The translations under genes were made by a program, and so were the position numbers. This document shows positions 1 to 9,151 of a stretch of 64,000 nucleotides of DNA, piece after piece. The notes under the pieces are model-generated. The model was not told where the DNA came from. It saw only the letters and a list, made by a program, of their open reading frames with translations, and searched no databases. The number at the start of each line of letters is the position of its first letter. Within the stretch, counting starts at the first letter, position 1. The DNA is from Mycobacterium sp. ACS4331 (GTDB lineage Bacteria; Actinomycetota; Actinomycetes; Mycobacteriales; Mycobacteriaceae), in contig NZ_LZHW01000013.1 in assembly GCF_001667265.1 (NCBI RefSeq), positions 124,001 to 188,000 of the forward strand, written 5' to 3'.

Positions 1-1320
1 ACCGCGCCGTTCGTGGCCGCGGTCGGCGCGGCATTCGCGCGGTTGGTGCGGGATGACTCGACGCAGGTCGTGATCGGGTACGACATGCGGGAGAGTTCGC
101 CCGAGTTGGCGGCGGCGTTCGCCGACGGAGTCACCGAACAGGGGCTCGACGTGGTGCGGATCGGCCTGGCGTCCACTGATCAGCTCTACTTTGCCTCCGG
201 GCTGCTGGACTGTCCGGGCGCGATGTTCACCGCGAGCCACAACCCGGCCGCCTACAACGGGATCAAACTGTGCCGTGCCGGGGCCAAGCCCGTCGGGCAG
301 GACACCGGGCTCGCCGCCATCCGTGACGACGTCATCGCCGGTGTGCCGAGCCACAACGGACCGGCGGGAACGGTGTCGGACCGCGACGTGCTCGCCGACT
401 ACAGCGCGTTCCTGCGCTCGATCGTCGACGTCACCGGGCTGCGGAACCTGCGGGTGGCGGTGGACGCGGGCAACGGTATGGCGGGACACACCGTGCCGGC
501 TGTGCTCGAGGCGATCGATGCGCTCACGGTGCTGCCGCTGTACTTCGAACTCGACGGCACATTCCCCAATCACGAGGCCAACCCCCTGGACCCGGCGAAC
601 CTGGTCGATCTGCAGAACTTCGTCGTCGCCGAGCGTGCCGACATCGGCCTGGCGTTCGACGGGGATGCGGATCGGTGCTTCGTCGTCGACGAACGGGGCC
701 GACCGGTGTCGCCCTCGGCGGTCACGGCCCTGGTGGCCGCGGGTGAGCTCACTCGCGAGATCGGCGCCACGGTCATCCACAACCTGATCACGTCGCGGGC
801 GGTGCCCGAACTGATCGTCGAACGCGGTGGCACGCCGGTGCGTTCGCGCGTCGGTCACTCCTACATCAAGGCCCTGATGGCCGAGACCGGGGCGATCTTC
901 GGTGGCGAACACTCGGCCCACTACTATTTCCGCGACTTCTGGGGCGCCGACTCTGGAATGCTTGCAGCACTGTATGTCCTTGCCGCGCTTGGTCGTTCAG
1001 ATCGCCCCCTATCGGAGCTGACCGCTGACTATCAGCGCTACGAAGCCTCCGGCGAGATCAACTTCACCGTCCGCGATGCACCCGCCTGCGTCGAGGCGGT
1101 GCTCACGGCGTTCGGAACGCGCATCCAGTCGATCGACCATCTCGACGGTGTGACAGTCGATCTCGGCGAGGGAGCCTGGTTCAACCTGCGCACCTCCAAC
1201 ACCGAACCGCTGCTGCGGCTCAATGTCGAGGCCCGCACGGCCGACGAGGTCGCCGCGATCGTCAGCGACGTGGATGCGCAGATCGCCGTACTCGAGTCGC
1301 CGGCTGAGGCGGTCCCGTGA
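1..1320 (+). CDS. manB: Phosphomannomutase/phosphoglucomutase, 5'-truncated by window edge
   Basis: The open frame runs to the first base, so the true start lies upstream. It is an alpha-D-phosphohexomutase that should interconvert mannose-6-phosphate and mannose-1-phosphate, feeding GDP-mannose for PIMs, lipomannan and LAM. Visible signatures are the phosphoserine loop TASHNP (Ser codon at 235-237), the metal loop DGDADRC, the sugar loop GEHSAHY and the C-terminal phosphate-binding RTSNTEPLLR. It overlaps the next gene by 4 nt (GTGA) and manA follows, the same order as Rv3257c-Rv3255c. Substrate preference (mannose or glucose) is from context, not from residues. Confidence 0.93.
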   Translation, partial: TAPFVAAVGAAFARLVRDDSTQVVIGYDMRESSPELAAAFADGVTEQGLDVVRIGLASTDQLYFASGLLDCPGAMFTASHNPAAYNGIKLCRAGAKPVGQDTGLAAIRDDVIAGVPSHNGPAGTVSDRDVLADYSAFLRSIVDVTGLRNLRVAVDAGNGMAGHTVPAVLEAIDALTVLPLYFELDGTFPNHEANPLDPANLVDLQNFVVAERADIGLAFDGDADRCFVVDERGRPVSPSAVTALVAAGELTREIGATVIHNLITSRAVPELIVERGGTPVRSRVGHSYIKALMAETGAIFGGEHSAHYYFRDFWGADSGMLAALYVLAALGRSDRPLSELTADYQRYEASGEINFTVRDAPACVEAVLTAFGTRIQSIDHLDGVTVDLGEGAWFNLRTSNTEPLLRLNVEARTADEVAAIVSDVDAQIAVLESPAEAVP

Positions 1321-2399
1321 ACGCCACCCGCTCCTCCGTCGACCTCGACGACGCGGCGGGCCTGATCGCCGCCGACCGCGACGGCCTGCTGCGCGCGGCG
1401 TCGATGGCGGGCGCTCAGGTGCGGGCCACTGCCGCGGCCGTCGACGAGGGCGTGCTGGATGCGCTGCACGGCGACCGCCCCCGCTCACTGATCTGGGTGT
1501 CGGGCCGCGGCACCGCCGAGTCGGCGGGGGTGATGCTCGCGGCCATCCTCTCCGGTGTCGCCGCCGAACCGATCGTGCCTGCCGCCGAGGTGCCGCAGTG
1601 GATCGGGCCACTCGATGTGCTGGTGGTCGCCGGTGACGACCCCGCGGACCCGGTGCTGGTCACCGCGGCGGCCACGGGCGTGCGCCGCGGTGCCCGGGTC
1701 GTCGTCGTCGCGCCCGCGGAGGGGCCGCTTCGGGATGCGTCCGCCGGGCGTGCGGTGGCGTTGCCCCCGCGGGTCTGGGTGCCCGACGGGTTCGGCCTGT
1801 GCCGTTATCTGGCCGCGGGCCTGGCCATCGCCCAGGCCGTCGACCCCGGCGTGCGCGTCGACCTCGCGGGGCTCGCCGACGACCTCGACGCCGAGGCGCT
1901 GCGCAACAGCGCCGCGCGCGAGGTCTTCACCAACGCCGCGAAGTCGCTCGCGGACCGGATCGGCGACCGCGGCGCCGCGTTCGTGGGGGACAGCCCCGCG
2001 GTGCTGGCCCTGGCCCGCCATGCCGCTTCGTTCTTCCTGCGGCTCACCGGGCAGCCGGTGGCCGCCGGTGGACTGGCGGACGGCCTGGTGGCGTTGCGCT
2101 CGGCGGCGGAGACGGGCGGCGGGGCCGACCCGGTCGACGCCCTGTTCCACGACGAGGAGCTCGACGGACCGCTGCCCGCGCGCCTGCGGGTCGTGGCGCT
2201 GGCCCTGGCCACCGAGCGGGCGGCGGTGGCCGCCCGGGTCGCCGGATTCGACGATGTCGACGTCGTCGGTGCGCAGGACGTGCCGGACCTGGCCGGCGAC
2301 CCCACGGCCCTGTCGCACGGCCGGCCCGAACAGCAGTTGGCTACGCTCGCTGTGCGGCTGGAGATGGCAGCCGTGTATCTGCGTCTGGTGAGGGGCTGA
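1317..2399 (+). CDS. Rv3256c/TobH-like SIS-domain-type protein
   Basis: A 360-residue protein starting with GTG inside the manB stop (GTGA overlap), so translationally coupled to manB. The sequence has the look of a sugar isomerase (SIS)-type fold: an early segment SLIWVSGRGTAESAG and a VLVVAGDDPADPV segment like those of bifunctional phosphoglucose/phosphomannose isomerases, but no complete catalytic set that I can assign. Its position between the mutase and the mannose-6-phosphate isomerase matches Rv3256c of M. tuberculosis. Function is unknown; a role in mannose-phosphate metabolism is inferred only from neighbours. Confidence 0.8.
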   Translation: MNATRSSVDLDDAAGLIAADRDGLLRAASMAGAQVRATAAAVDEGVLDALHGDRPRSLIWVSGRGTAESAGVMLAAILSGVAAEPIVPAAEVPQWIGPLDVLVVAGDDPADPVLVTAAATGVRRGARVVVVAPAEGPLRDASAGRAVALPPRVWVPDGFGLCRYLAAGLAIAQAVDPGVRVDLAGLADDLDAEALRNSAAREVFTNAAKSLADRIGDRGAAFVGDSPAVLALARHAASFFLRLTGQPVAAGGLADGLVALRSAAETGGGADPVDALFHDEELDGPLPARLRVVALALATERAAVAARVAGFDDVDVVGAQDVPDLAGDPTALSHGRPEQQLATLAVRLEMAAVYLRLVRG

Positions 2400-2440
2400 G
2401 GACACCGGATGGAGACTGAACAGACACAGGGGATCGACTA

Positions 2441-3667
2441 GTGGACCTGCTGCGTGGGGCGGTACGGACATACGCCTGGGGATCGAGAACCGCGATCGCG
2501 GATTTCACGGGACGGCCGGTGCCGGCACCTCATCCCGAGGCCGAACTCTGGTTGGGTGCGCATCCGGCCGATCCGGCCTGGGTGCAGACGCCCGACGGTG
2601 AGCACAGCCTGTTGGACGCGGTCCGTGCGGACCCGGAGGGGCAGCTCGGCCCGGCGGTTCGAGCCCGCTTCGGCGATGTGCTGCCGTTCCTGGTCAAGGT
2701 GCTGGCCGCCGACGAACCGCTGTCGCTGCAGGCACATCCGAGCACCGAGCAGGCCGTCGAGGGGTTCGCCCGCGAGGACCGGTTGGGTGTTCCGCTCAAC
2801 TCCCCGGTGCGCAACTACCGCGATCGAAGCCACAAACCGGAGATCCTGATCGCCCTCGAGCCCTTCGATGCGATGGCCGGGTTCCGGCCGGTCGCCCAGA
2901 CCGTGGAACTGCTGCGCGCTCTGGGCGTCTCCGAGCTCGACCCGTACGCCGCGCTGCTGTCGGGCGGTGCCGAGTCTGACGGCCTGCGCGCGCTGTTCAC
3001 CACCTGGATCACGCTGCCGCAGCCTGAACTCGACGTCCTGGTGCCCGCTGTCCTCGAGGGTGCGATCAACTACGTCCAGTCGGGCGCACCGGAGTTCGCC
3101 GCCGAGGCCAGAACGATCCTGGAACTCGGCGAACGCTATCCCGGCGACGCCGGGGTGCTGGCGGCCCTGCTGCTGAACTGCGTGCACCTCGAACCGGGCG
3201 AGGCCATCTATCTGCCGGCGGGCAATCTGCACAGCTACCTGCAGGGTGTGGGCGTGGAGGTGATGGCCAACTCCGACAACGTGCTTCGCGGTGGACTGAC
3301 TCCCAAACACGTCGACGTCCCGGAACTGCTGCGCGTGCTGAACTTCACCCCGGCAACTGCCGACGATCTGCACCCTCGGATCGAGCAGGAGGGGATCGAG
3401 CGCAGCTACCTGACTCCGGCCGCCGAGTTCGCGGTGTCGGTCCTGCATCTCGAGGGCGCCGACCTCGGACATGAGGTGGATGCACCGTGTGCGCACGAAG
3501 GCCCGCAGATCCTCATCTGTTCACACGGCGATGTGGACGTGGTCGCCAAGTCTGGCCAGTTGAGGCTCGAACGCGGTTCTGCGGCGTGGGTTCCGGCGGA
3601 CGAGGGACCCATCCGGCTGGTTGCCGACCGCACCGCGACGCTGTTCCGGGCGACGGTCGGGATCTAG
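2441..3667 (+). CDS. manA: Mannose-6-phosphate isomerase (class I)
   Basis: A 408-residue type I phosphomannose isomerase, interconverting fructose-6-phosphate and mannose-6-phosphate at the entry of mannose metabolism. The cupin metal-binding region is visible: QAHPS near residue 93, and later the CVHLEPGEAIYLPAGNLHSYL segment region with its Glu and His ligands, then GVEVMANSDNVLRGGLTPKH. The GTG start at 2441 is preceded by an AGGGG-type ribosome-binding site. The gene sits 41 nt after the Rv3256c homologue, completing the manB-Rv3256c-manA cluster. Its TAG stop overlaps the convergent oxidoreductase stop by 4 nt (CTAG). Confidence 0.95.
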   Translation: MDLLRGAVRTYAWGSRTAIADFTGRPVPAPHPEAELWLGAHPADPAWVQTPDGEHSLLDAVRADPEGQLGPAVRARFGDVLPFLVKVLAADEPLSLQAHPSTEQAVEGFAREDRLGVPLNSPVRNYRDRSHKPEILIALEPFDAMAGFRPVAQTVELLRALGVSELDPYAALLSGGAESDGLRALFTTWITLPQPELDVLVPAVLEGAINYVQSGAPEFAAEARTILELGERYPGDAGVLAALLLNCVHLEPGEAIYLPAGNLHSYLQGVGVEVMANSDNVLRGGLTPKHVDVPELLRVLNFTPATADDLHPRIEQEGIERSYLTPAAEFAVSVLHLEGADLGHEVDAPCAHEGPQILICSHGDVDVVAKSGQLRLERGSAAWVPADEGPIRLVADRTATLFRATVGI

Positions 3668-5049
3668 CCGGCTTCGGTGACCGCGACGGGCGCGCCTGCG
3701 CGCCCACCGCGGCGTTCGGCGAGCCATGCGCGCATGTTGTGCCGCACCGCCCGCCCCACCAGTCGCGGTGACGGGCGCAGGTAGAGGCTGTCGAGCAGGC
3801 TGGTGCGGCGCAGGAACCATTCGGCGAGAACAGGATCGGTCTCCGCCGCGCCGAGGAACTGGTCGAACAGTCCGAACATGGGGCCGTACCAGCGCGGGTG
3901 CTCACCCTCGGCGTTGTGGCCGACGTAATCGGCGACGGCGTTCATGGTCCACACCGGGAACGTGCTTCGCGCGGTGCTGCGCGCCAGTTTGGTGACCACG
4001 TCGCCGCCGCCCTCGAGCACTGACCGCAGGTTGGCGGCCTGGATGGCGGTCAGGGTGACGCCCTGCCCGTAGGTCGGATTCATGCTCGCGACCGCGTCGC
4101 CGAACGGGATGATGCCCTCGGGCATGCGGTCGAGTTTGTCGTAGCGGCGCCACCTGCTGGTGGGGTAGCGGTGAAAGTTCATCTCGCCCACGGGTTCTCC
4201 GGCGCGCAGCGCGGTGCTGATGTGTGCTGGCAGCAGCGCGTCCGCCAGATCGCGGATGCCGTCGAGGTCCTTGGGCGGCTCGGCCCTGCCCACGCCGAAG
4301 GCCGTCACGGTCCACACGCCGTCCTCGTGGAACAGCATGCCCATGCCGAGCGGTTGGTCGTGCCCGGCACTCATCAGGACCATCTTCTCGGACATCATGC
4401 CCTCGGGGATGCGCACCCGATGCGAGGCGTAGGTGACGCCGATCTTCACGGAGTCTTCGCGAGGGCGTTCGAAACCCCACTCCTGCAACCACACCGGGAG
4501 CCGGCTGCCGCGACCCGAGGCATCCACCACCAGATCGGCATCGACGGTCACGCCGTCGTCGAGCACGACACCGGTGACCCGACCGGCGGCCCGGTCGAAT
4601 CGGGGATGGGCCACGCCACGGTTGACGAGTTCGACCCCGGGCAGCGCGGTGGCGCGGCGCCGGATCTGCCATTCCAGCTGAGCGCGGCTGGGGACGTAGG
4701 CGGTGTACGTCGACTCCAGGGTTCTGCCCGTGCCGAGCACGTGCCCGGCCGCCGAGAAGTGGATCGAGTCCGGATCGTTGCGCACGACGGGAACGCCGGC
4801 GGCCACCATCTCGTCGAGGATGCCGGGGAACAGCTTCTCGAGTTCCTCACCGCCGCGGGCCATCAGCAGGTGCACATGCTGACCCTGAGGGATCGCGCTG
4901 CGGTTGACCGGTTGGTCGGGCAGTTCGTCGCGTTCGAACAGCGTCACACGGTCGCAGTGGTCGGACAGGACACGGGCGGCGCACAGTCCGGCGACGCTCC
5001 CGCCGATGATCGCCGCATGCTTCGGCCGGAGTTTGGGAGTCCTGGTCAT
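3664..5049 (-). CDS. FAD-dependent monooxygenase-like oxidoreductase (Rv3254-like)
   Basis: A 461-residue flavoprotein on the minus strand. It opens with the Rossmann dinucleotide-binding motif AAIIGGSVAGLCAARVL followed by an acidic residue after the second strand (LFERDE), has VVDASGRGSRLP in the middle and a second FAD motif IIPFGDAVASMNPTYGQG near residue 340, as in group A hydroxylases and geranylgeranyl-reductase-like enzymes. I chose the ATG at 5049 rather than 5073 because conserved sequence begins there. It is convergent with manA and divergent from the permease. The substrate is not known. Confidence 0.8.
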   Translation of the reverse strand: MTRTPKLRPKHAAIIGGSVAGLCAARVLSDHCDRVTLFERDELPDQPVNRSAIPQGQHVHLLMARGGEELEKLFPGILDEMVAAGVPVVRNDPDSIHFSAAGHVLGTGRTLESTYTAYVPSRAQLEWQIRRRATALPGVELVNRGVAHPRFDRAAGRVTGVVLDDGVTVDADLVVDASGRGSRLPVWLQEWGFERPREDSVKIGVTYASHRVRIPEGMMSEKMVLMSAGHDQPLGMGMLFHEDGVWTVTAFGVGRAEPPKDLDGIRDLADALLPAHISTALRAGEPVGEMNFHRYPTSRWRRYDKLDRMPEGIIPFGDAVASMNPTYGQGVTLTAIQAANLRSVLEGGGDVVTKLARSTARSTFPVWTMNAVADYVGHNAEGEHPRWYGPMFGLFDQFLGAAETDPVLAEWFLRRTSLLDSLYLRPSPRLVGRAVRHNMRAWLAERRGGRAGAPVAVTEAG

Positions 5050-5109
5050 CGAACGCCACCGTAGTGGGTACATTGCCGAAACCGGCCCATATCGAGAGGT
5101 GACGATCCT

Positions 5110-6600
5110 GTGACGACGCGCTGGCGAACAAAGTCTGTCGAACAGTCGATCGCCGACACCGACGAACCGGGGACCCGGCTTCGCAAGGACCTGACGTGGT
5201 GGGATCTCACCGTTTTCGGCGTCTCGGTGGTCGTCGGCGCGGGCATATTCACGGTCACCGCGTCCACCGCTGGCAACATCGCGGGTCCGGCCATCTCCGT
5301 GTCGTTCCTCCTGGCCGCGGTGACGTGCGGGCTGGCGGCGCTGTGCTACGCCGAATTCGCCTCCACGCTGCCCGTCGCCGGCAGCGCGTACACGTTCTCG
5401 TACGCGACCTTCGGCGAGTTCATCGCGTGGATCATCGGATGGGATCTGATCCTCGAGTTCGCGATCGGGGCGGCCGTGGTGGCCAAGGGCTGGTCGTCCT
5501 ATCTGGGCACGGTGTTCGGCTTCTCGGGCGGCGTCACGGCCGTGGGTCCGCTGGATGTGGACTGGGGTGCGCTGCTGATCGTGGCGATCGTCGCGACCCT
5601 GCTGGGACTGGGCACCAAGCTGTCGTCGAACTTCTCGGCCGCCATCACCGCGATCAAGGTCGCGGTCGTGCTGCTGGTCGTGGTGGTCGGGGCGTTCTAC
5701 ATCAAGGCCGCCAACTACACGCCGTTCATCCCGCCCGCCGAGTCAGGCGGTGAGTCCGGTTCGGGTGTCAACCAGTCCCTGTTCTCACTGCTGACCGGGG
5801 CCGAGGGCAGCCACTACGGCTGGTACGGCCTGTTGGCTGGTGCGTCGATCGTGTTCTTCGCCTTCATCGGCTTCGACGTCGTCGCGACGACCGCGGAGGA
5901 GACCAAGAACCCGCAGCGCGATGTGGCCCGCGGCATTCTGGCGACGCTGGCCATCGTGACCGTCTTCTACGTCGCGGTGTCGGTGGTGCTGACCGGCATG
6001 GTGTCCTACACCGAGCTGAAGTCGGGGGAGCACGGGCAGGCCAACCTGGCGACCGCGTTCGCCGCCAACGGCGTGGACTGGGCGGCCACGGTGATCTCGA
6101 TCGGCGCGCTGGCGGGGTTGACCACCGTCGTCATGGTGCTGGTGCTCGGCCAGTCGCGGGTGATCTTCGCGATGTCGCGGGACGGCCTGCTGCCGCGGCA
6201 GCTGGCCAAGACCGGCCCGCACGGCACACCCGTGCGCATCACGGTGATCGTCGCGGTGCTGATCGCGGTGGCCGCCTCGGTGTTCCCCATCGACAAGCTC
6301 GAGGAGATGGTGAACGTCGGGACGCTGTTCGCGTTCGTGCTGGTGTCGGCGGGCGTGATTGTGCTGCGTCGGACGCGGCCCGATCTCAAGCGCGGGTTCC
6401 GGGTCCCGTGGGTGCCGCTGCTGCCGATCATCTCGATCGTGGCCTGCCTGTGGCTGATGCTGAATCTGACCGCCCTGACCTGGATCCGGTTCCTGATCTG
6501 GATGGCGCTTGGCGTGGTCATCTACTACGCCTACGGCCGCAGGCATTCGGTGTTGGGGCGGCGGGAGCGCGACGGCGCGCTGCCGTCGGACACCCCGTAA
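5110..6600 (+). CDS. APC-superfamily amino-acid permease (cationic amino acid transporter type)
   Basis: A 496-residue integral membrane protein with about 12-14 hydrophobic helices and the start pattern RKDLTWWDLTVFGVSVVVGAGIF, in which the GAGIF motif of helix 1 is the amine-binding segment of APC transporters. Helix 6 region FFAFIGFDVVATTAEETKNPQRD is typical of the CAT/YfnA branch, as is the loop with FAMSRDGLLP. It matches Rv3253c by position and likely imports a basic or neutral amino acid by proton or sodium symport. GTG start with GAGAGG upstream. Confidence 0.88.
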   Translation: MTTRWRTKSVEQSIADTDEPGTRLRKDLTWWDLTVFGVSVVVGAGIFTVTASTAGNIAGPAISVSFLLAAVTCGLAALCYAEFASTLPVAGSAYTFSYATFGEFIAWIIGWDLILEFAIGAAVVAKGWSSYLGTVFGFSGGVTAVGPLDVDWGALLIVAIVATLLGLGTKLSSNFSAAITAIKVAVVLLVVVVGAFYIKAANYTPFIPPAESGGESGSGVNQSLFSLLTGAEGSHYGWYGLLAGASIVFFAFIGFDVVATTAEETKNPQRDVARGILATLAIVTVFYVAVSVVLTGMVSYTELKSGEHGQANLATAFAANGVDWAATVISIGALAGLTTVVMVLVLGQSRVIFAMSRDGLLPRQLAKTGPHGTPVRITVIVAVLIAVAASVFPIDKLEEMVNVGTLFAFVLVSAGVIVLRRTRPDLKRGFRVPWVPLLPIISIVACLWLMLNLTALTWIRFLIWMALGVVIYYAYGRRHSVLGRRERDGALPSDTP

Positions 6601-6689
6601 GGGGCCTGCGGCCCACCTCGTTGTCACCCGCTCACTGTGCGCGTGGTCGCGCGCTCGCGGGCCGATCAGGTTTACAAAACCATATCCAA

Positions 6690-6722
6690 TGTCTAGACAG
6701 GCGACAAAAGGCCGCATATAGT
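6690..6722 (+). promoter_or_regulatory. Putative alkB operon promoter with palindromic operator
   Basis: A sigma-A-like promoter TAGACA (6694-6699), 17-nt spacer, TATAGT (6717-6722) lies 39 nt before the alkB start. The -35 element is embedded in a perfect 10-bp palindrome TGTCTAGACA (6690-6699), a plausible site for the TetR regulator encoded at the end of the operon. The promoter match is seen in sequence; the regulator assignment is inference. Confidence 0.5.
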
Positions 6723-6761
6723 CCAGGGGTAGCCGTGATCGCTCTCACAAGGAGGTGTCCC

Positions 6762-7979
6762 GTGACATCGCTGGAAGCCAACCCGGAAGTCTGGCGTGAC
6801 AGGAAGCGTCACCTGTGGCTGATGGGCCTGATCGCCCCCACCGCGTTGTTCGTGATGCTGCCGCTGGTGTGGGCGCTCAACAGTGCGGGCTGGCACGTCG
6901 CGGCCACGATCCCGTTCTGGGTCGGCCCGATCCTGCTCTACATCCTGCTGCCACTGCTCGACCTGAAGTTCGGCCCCGACGGCCAGAACCCGCCGGAGGA
7001 GGTGATGGAGCGATTGGAGAACGACAGGTACTACCGGTACTGCACCTACGCCTACATCCCGTTCCAGTACGCCAGCGTGATCTTCGGCGCCTACCTGTTC
7101 ACCGCATCGGACCTGGGTTGGCTGGGCTTCGACGGCGGGCTGAACTGGCCCACCAAGATCGGGCTGGCGCTCTCGGTCGGCGTGCTGGGCGGCATCGGCA
7201 TCAACACCGCGCATGAACTCGGGCACAAGAAGGACGCGCTGGAGCGCTGGTTGTCGAAGATCACCCTGGCGCAGACCTGCTACGGCCACTTCTACATCGA
7301 GCACAACCGCGGGCACCACGTGCGCGTGGCCACCCCTGAGGATCCGGCGTCGGCGCGCTTCGGCGAAACGTTCTGGGAGTTCCTGCCGCGCAGTGTGTGG
7401 GGCAGCCTCACGTCGTCGTGGGAGTTGGAGGCCAAGCGACTGGAGCGGGCCGGCAAGCCGACGTGGCACTGGTCCAACGACGTGCTGAATGCGTGGGTGA
7501 TGTCGGTGGTGCTCTACGGCGCGCTGATCGCGGTGTTCGGCCTGGCACTGATCCCGTACATCGTGATCTCGGCGGTCTTCGGATTCACACTGCTGGAGAC
7601 CGTCAACTACCTCGAGCACTACGGCCTGCTGCGGCAGAAGACCGCGAGCGGGCGGTATGAGCGCTGCACCCCGGAGCACAGTTGGAACTCCGATCACATC
7701 GTGACCAACCTCTTCCTGTACCACCTGCAGCGGCACAGTGATCACCACGCCAATCCGACCCGGCGTTACCAGACGCTGCGCAGCATGGACGGCGCCCCGA
7801 ACCTTCCGAGTGGATACGCCTCGATGATCGCCCTGACCTACTTCCCGCCACTGTGGCGCCGCGTCATGGATCACCGGGTGCTCGCGCACTACGACGGCGA
7901 CCTCAGCCGGGTCAACATCCACCCGCGCATGCGCGACAAGGTCCTGGCGCGCTACGGGCGGTCCGAGGTGGCGGCATGA
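6762..7979 (+). CDS. alkB: Alkane 1-monooxygenase (membrane di-iron hydroxylase)
   Basis: A 405-residue membrane hydroxylase that converts medium- or long-chain n-alkanes to 1-alkanols using electrons from rubredoxin. The histidine boxes are all present: HELGHKK near residue 152, the [20 protein letters not shown] segment near residue 180, LEHYGLLR and [13 protein letters not shown] near residue 325. Several hydrophobic helices precede and separate them. The GTG start at 6762 is chosen because a strong AGGAGGTG site sits just upstream; longer in-frame starts would run back into the permease gene. First gene of an alkB-rubA-rubB-alkX operon, equivalent to Rv3252c-Rv3249c. Confidence 0.96.
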   Translation: MTSLEANPEVWRDRKRHLWLMGLIAPTALFVMLPLVWALNSAGWHVAATIPFWVGPILLYILLPLLDLKFGPDGQNPPEEVMERLENDRYYRYCTYAYIPFQYASVIFGAYLFTASDLGWLGFDGGLNWPTKIGLALSVGVLGGIGINTAHELGHKKDALERWLSKITLAQTCYGHFYIEHNRGHHVRVATPEDPASARFGETFWEFLPRSVWGSLTSSWELEAKRLERAGKPTWHWSNDVLNAWVMSVVLYGALIAVFGLALIPYIVISAVFGFTLLETVNYLEHYGLLRQKTASGRYERCTPEHSWNSDHIVTNLFLYHLQRHSDHHANPTRRYQTLRSMDGAPNLPSGYASMIALTYFPPLWRRVMDHRVLAHYDGDLSRVNIHPRMRDKVLARYGRSEVAA

Positions 7980-8161
7980 CCAGTCACCGCTGCCCGGTCT
8001 GCGACTACGTCTACCACGAGGCCGAAGGCGCACCCCGGGAGGGCTTTCCGCCCGGCACGGCGTGGGAGGCCATTCCCGACGACTGGACCTGCCCCGACTG
8101 CGGGGTGCGCGAGAAGATCGATTTCGAGCCCGTGCAGAACAGGAACGAGGTGACCCAGTGA
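7976..8161 (+). CDS. rubA: Rubredoxin (AlkG1-type)
   Basis: A 61-residue rubredoxin with the two iron knuckles CPVCDYVY and CPDCGVRE, each CxxCG/D-like, and the conserved [10 protein letters not shown] segment. It starts with ATG overlapping the alkB stop (ATGA), so it is translationally coupled. It should shuttle electrons to AlkB or accept them from a reductase. First of two tandem rubredoxins; Rv3251c equivalent. The first knuckle has an Asp-Tyr after the second Cys rather than Gly-Tyr, the AlkG1-like arrangement that is often unable to replace AlkG2 in hydroxylation. Confidence 0.93.
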   Translation: MTSHRCPVCDYVYHEAEGAPREGFPPGTAWEAIPDDWTCPDCGVREKIDFEPVQNRNEVTQ

Positions 8162-8340
8162 ACGACTACAGGCTGTTCGTGTGCGTGCAGTGCGGATTCG
8201 AGTACGACGAGGCCAAGGGCTGGCCTGAGGACGGGATCGCGCCGGGAACCCGATGGGACGACATCCCCGACGACTGGAGCTGCCCGGACTGCGGGGCGGC
8301 CAAGTCCGACTTCGAGATGGTCGAAGTCGCCAGGCCGTGA
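8158..8340 (+). CDS. rubB: Rubredoxin (AlkG2-type)
   Basis: A 60-residue rubredoxin with knuckles [13 protein letters not shown] and [12 protein letters not shown] and the strongly conserved [17 protein letters not shown] core. GTG start overlaps the rubA stop (GTGA). The first knuckle CxxCG fits the electron-transferring AlkG2 class that supports alkane hydroxylation, so this is the likelier direct partner of AlkB. Equivalent of Rv3250c. No rubredoxin reductase gene lies in the operon. Confidence 0.93.
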   Translation: MNDYRLFVCVQCGFEYDEAKGWPEDGIAPGTRWDDIPDDWSCPDCGAAKSDFEMVEVARP

Positions 8341-8379
8341 CACTGTGACGGCGCGGGGGCGAACCGAAAGGGCGCGACG

Positions 8380-9045
8380 TTGACTAGTCTCGCCCGGGTG
8401 AGCAGTGTTCCGCGCCAGCCCGGCGGCCGTCGGGAGGGTTCCGCGCGCGTCCCGTACGCCGAGGCCTCCCGTGGGCTGCTGCGCGATATGGTCCTCGATG
8501 CCATGCGTGATCTGCTGCTGACCAGCGACTGGTCATCGATCACGCTCTCCGACGTCGCCAAGGCCGCGGGGGTCAGTCGACAGACCATCTACAACGAGTT
8601 CGGTTCCCGCCAGGGCCTGGCCCAGGGGTACGCGCTGCGGCTCGCCGATCGCCTGGTCGACGCCGTCGGCGATGCGGTGGACAACAACGTCGGGCAGGTC
8701 AACACCGCCTTCCACGAGGGATTCCGCGCGTTCTTCACCGAATCCGCGGCCGACCCGCTGGTCATCTCCCTGCTCACGGGCGTGGCCAAGCCGGACCTGC
8801 TGCAGATCATCACCACCGACAGCGCACCGATCATCACGCGGGCCTCGGCGAAGCTGTCGGACATCTTCCTCAACAGCTGGATGGACACCTCGGAGGAGAA
8901 CGCCGGAGTGCTGGCGCGCGCGATCGTGCGTCTGGCCCTGAGCTATGTCTCCATGCCGCCGGAGTCCGACCACGATGTCGCCGGAGATCTGGCACGGCTC
9001 ATGACACCGTTCGCCGAGCGGTACGGTGTCATTCAGACCGATTGA
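8380..9045 (+). CDS. alkX: TetR-family regulator of the alkane operon (Rv3249c/AlkX-like)
   Basis: A TetR-type repressor. The N-terminal helix-turn-helix is visible as ITLSDVAKAAGVSRQTIYNEFGSRQG near residues 50-75, followed by a helical ligand-binding domain. It closes the alk operon and probably senses a fatty acid or alkane-derived ligand and autoregulates the operon. The start is uncertain: TTG at 8380 has an AAAGGG site 8 nt upstream, while GTG at 8398 would give 215 residues but has no ribosome-binding site I can see. Gap to rubB is 39 nt. Confidence 0.88.
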   Translation: MTSLARVSSVPRQPGGRREGSARVPYAEASRGLLRDMVLDAMRDLLLTSDWSSITLSDVAKAAGVSRQTIYNEFGSRQGLAQGYALRLADRLVDAVGDAVDNNVGQVNTAFHEGFRAFFTESAADPLVISLLTGVAKPDLLQIITTDSAPIITRASAKLSDIFLNSWMDTSEENAGVLARAIVRLALSYVSMPPESDHDVAGDLARLMTPFAERYGVIQTD

Positions 9046-9151
9046 CCGTGCGTACGTGGTGGCCCGCGTGGCCTGGACCCCGGCGCGCGTCGGGGGCGGT
9101 CTAACGTGTAACCACGCTGAGCAACCGGACCTGTGAAGGAAACCATTCCGT

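Noticed and set aside
9046..9151. SAH-type riboswitch before sahH
   Set aside because: The 106-nt leader is too short and shows no clear pseudoknot-type pairing; no support by eye.
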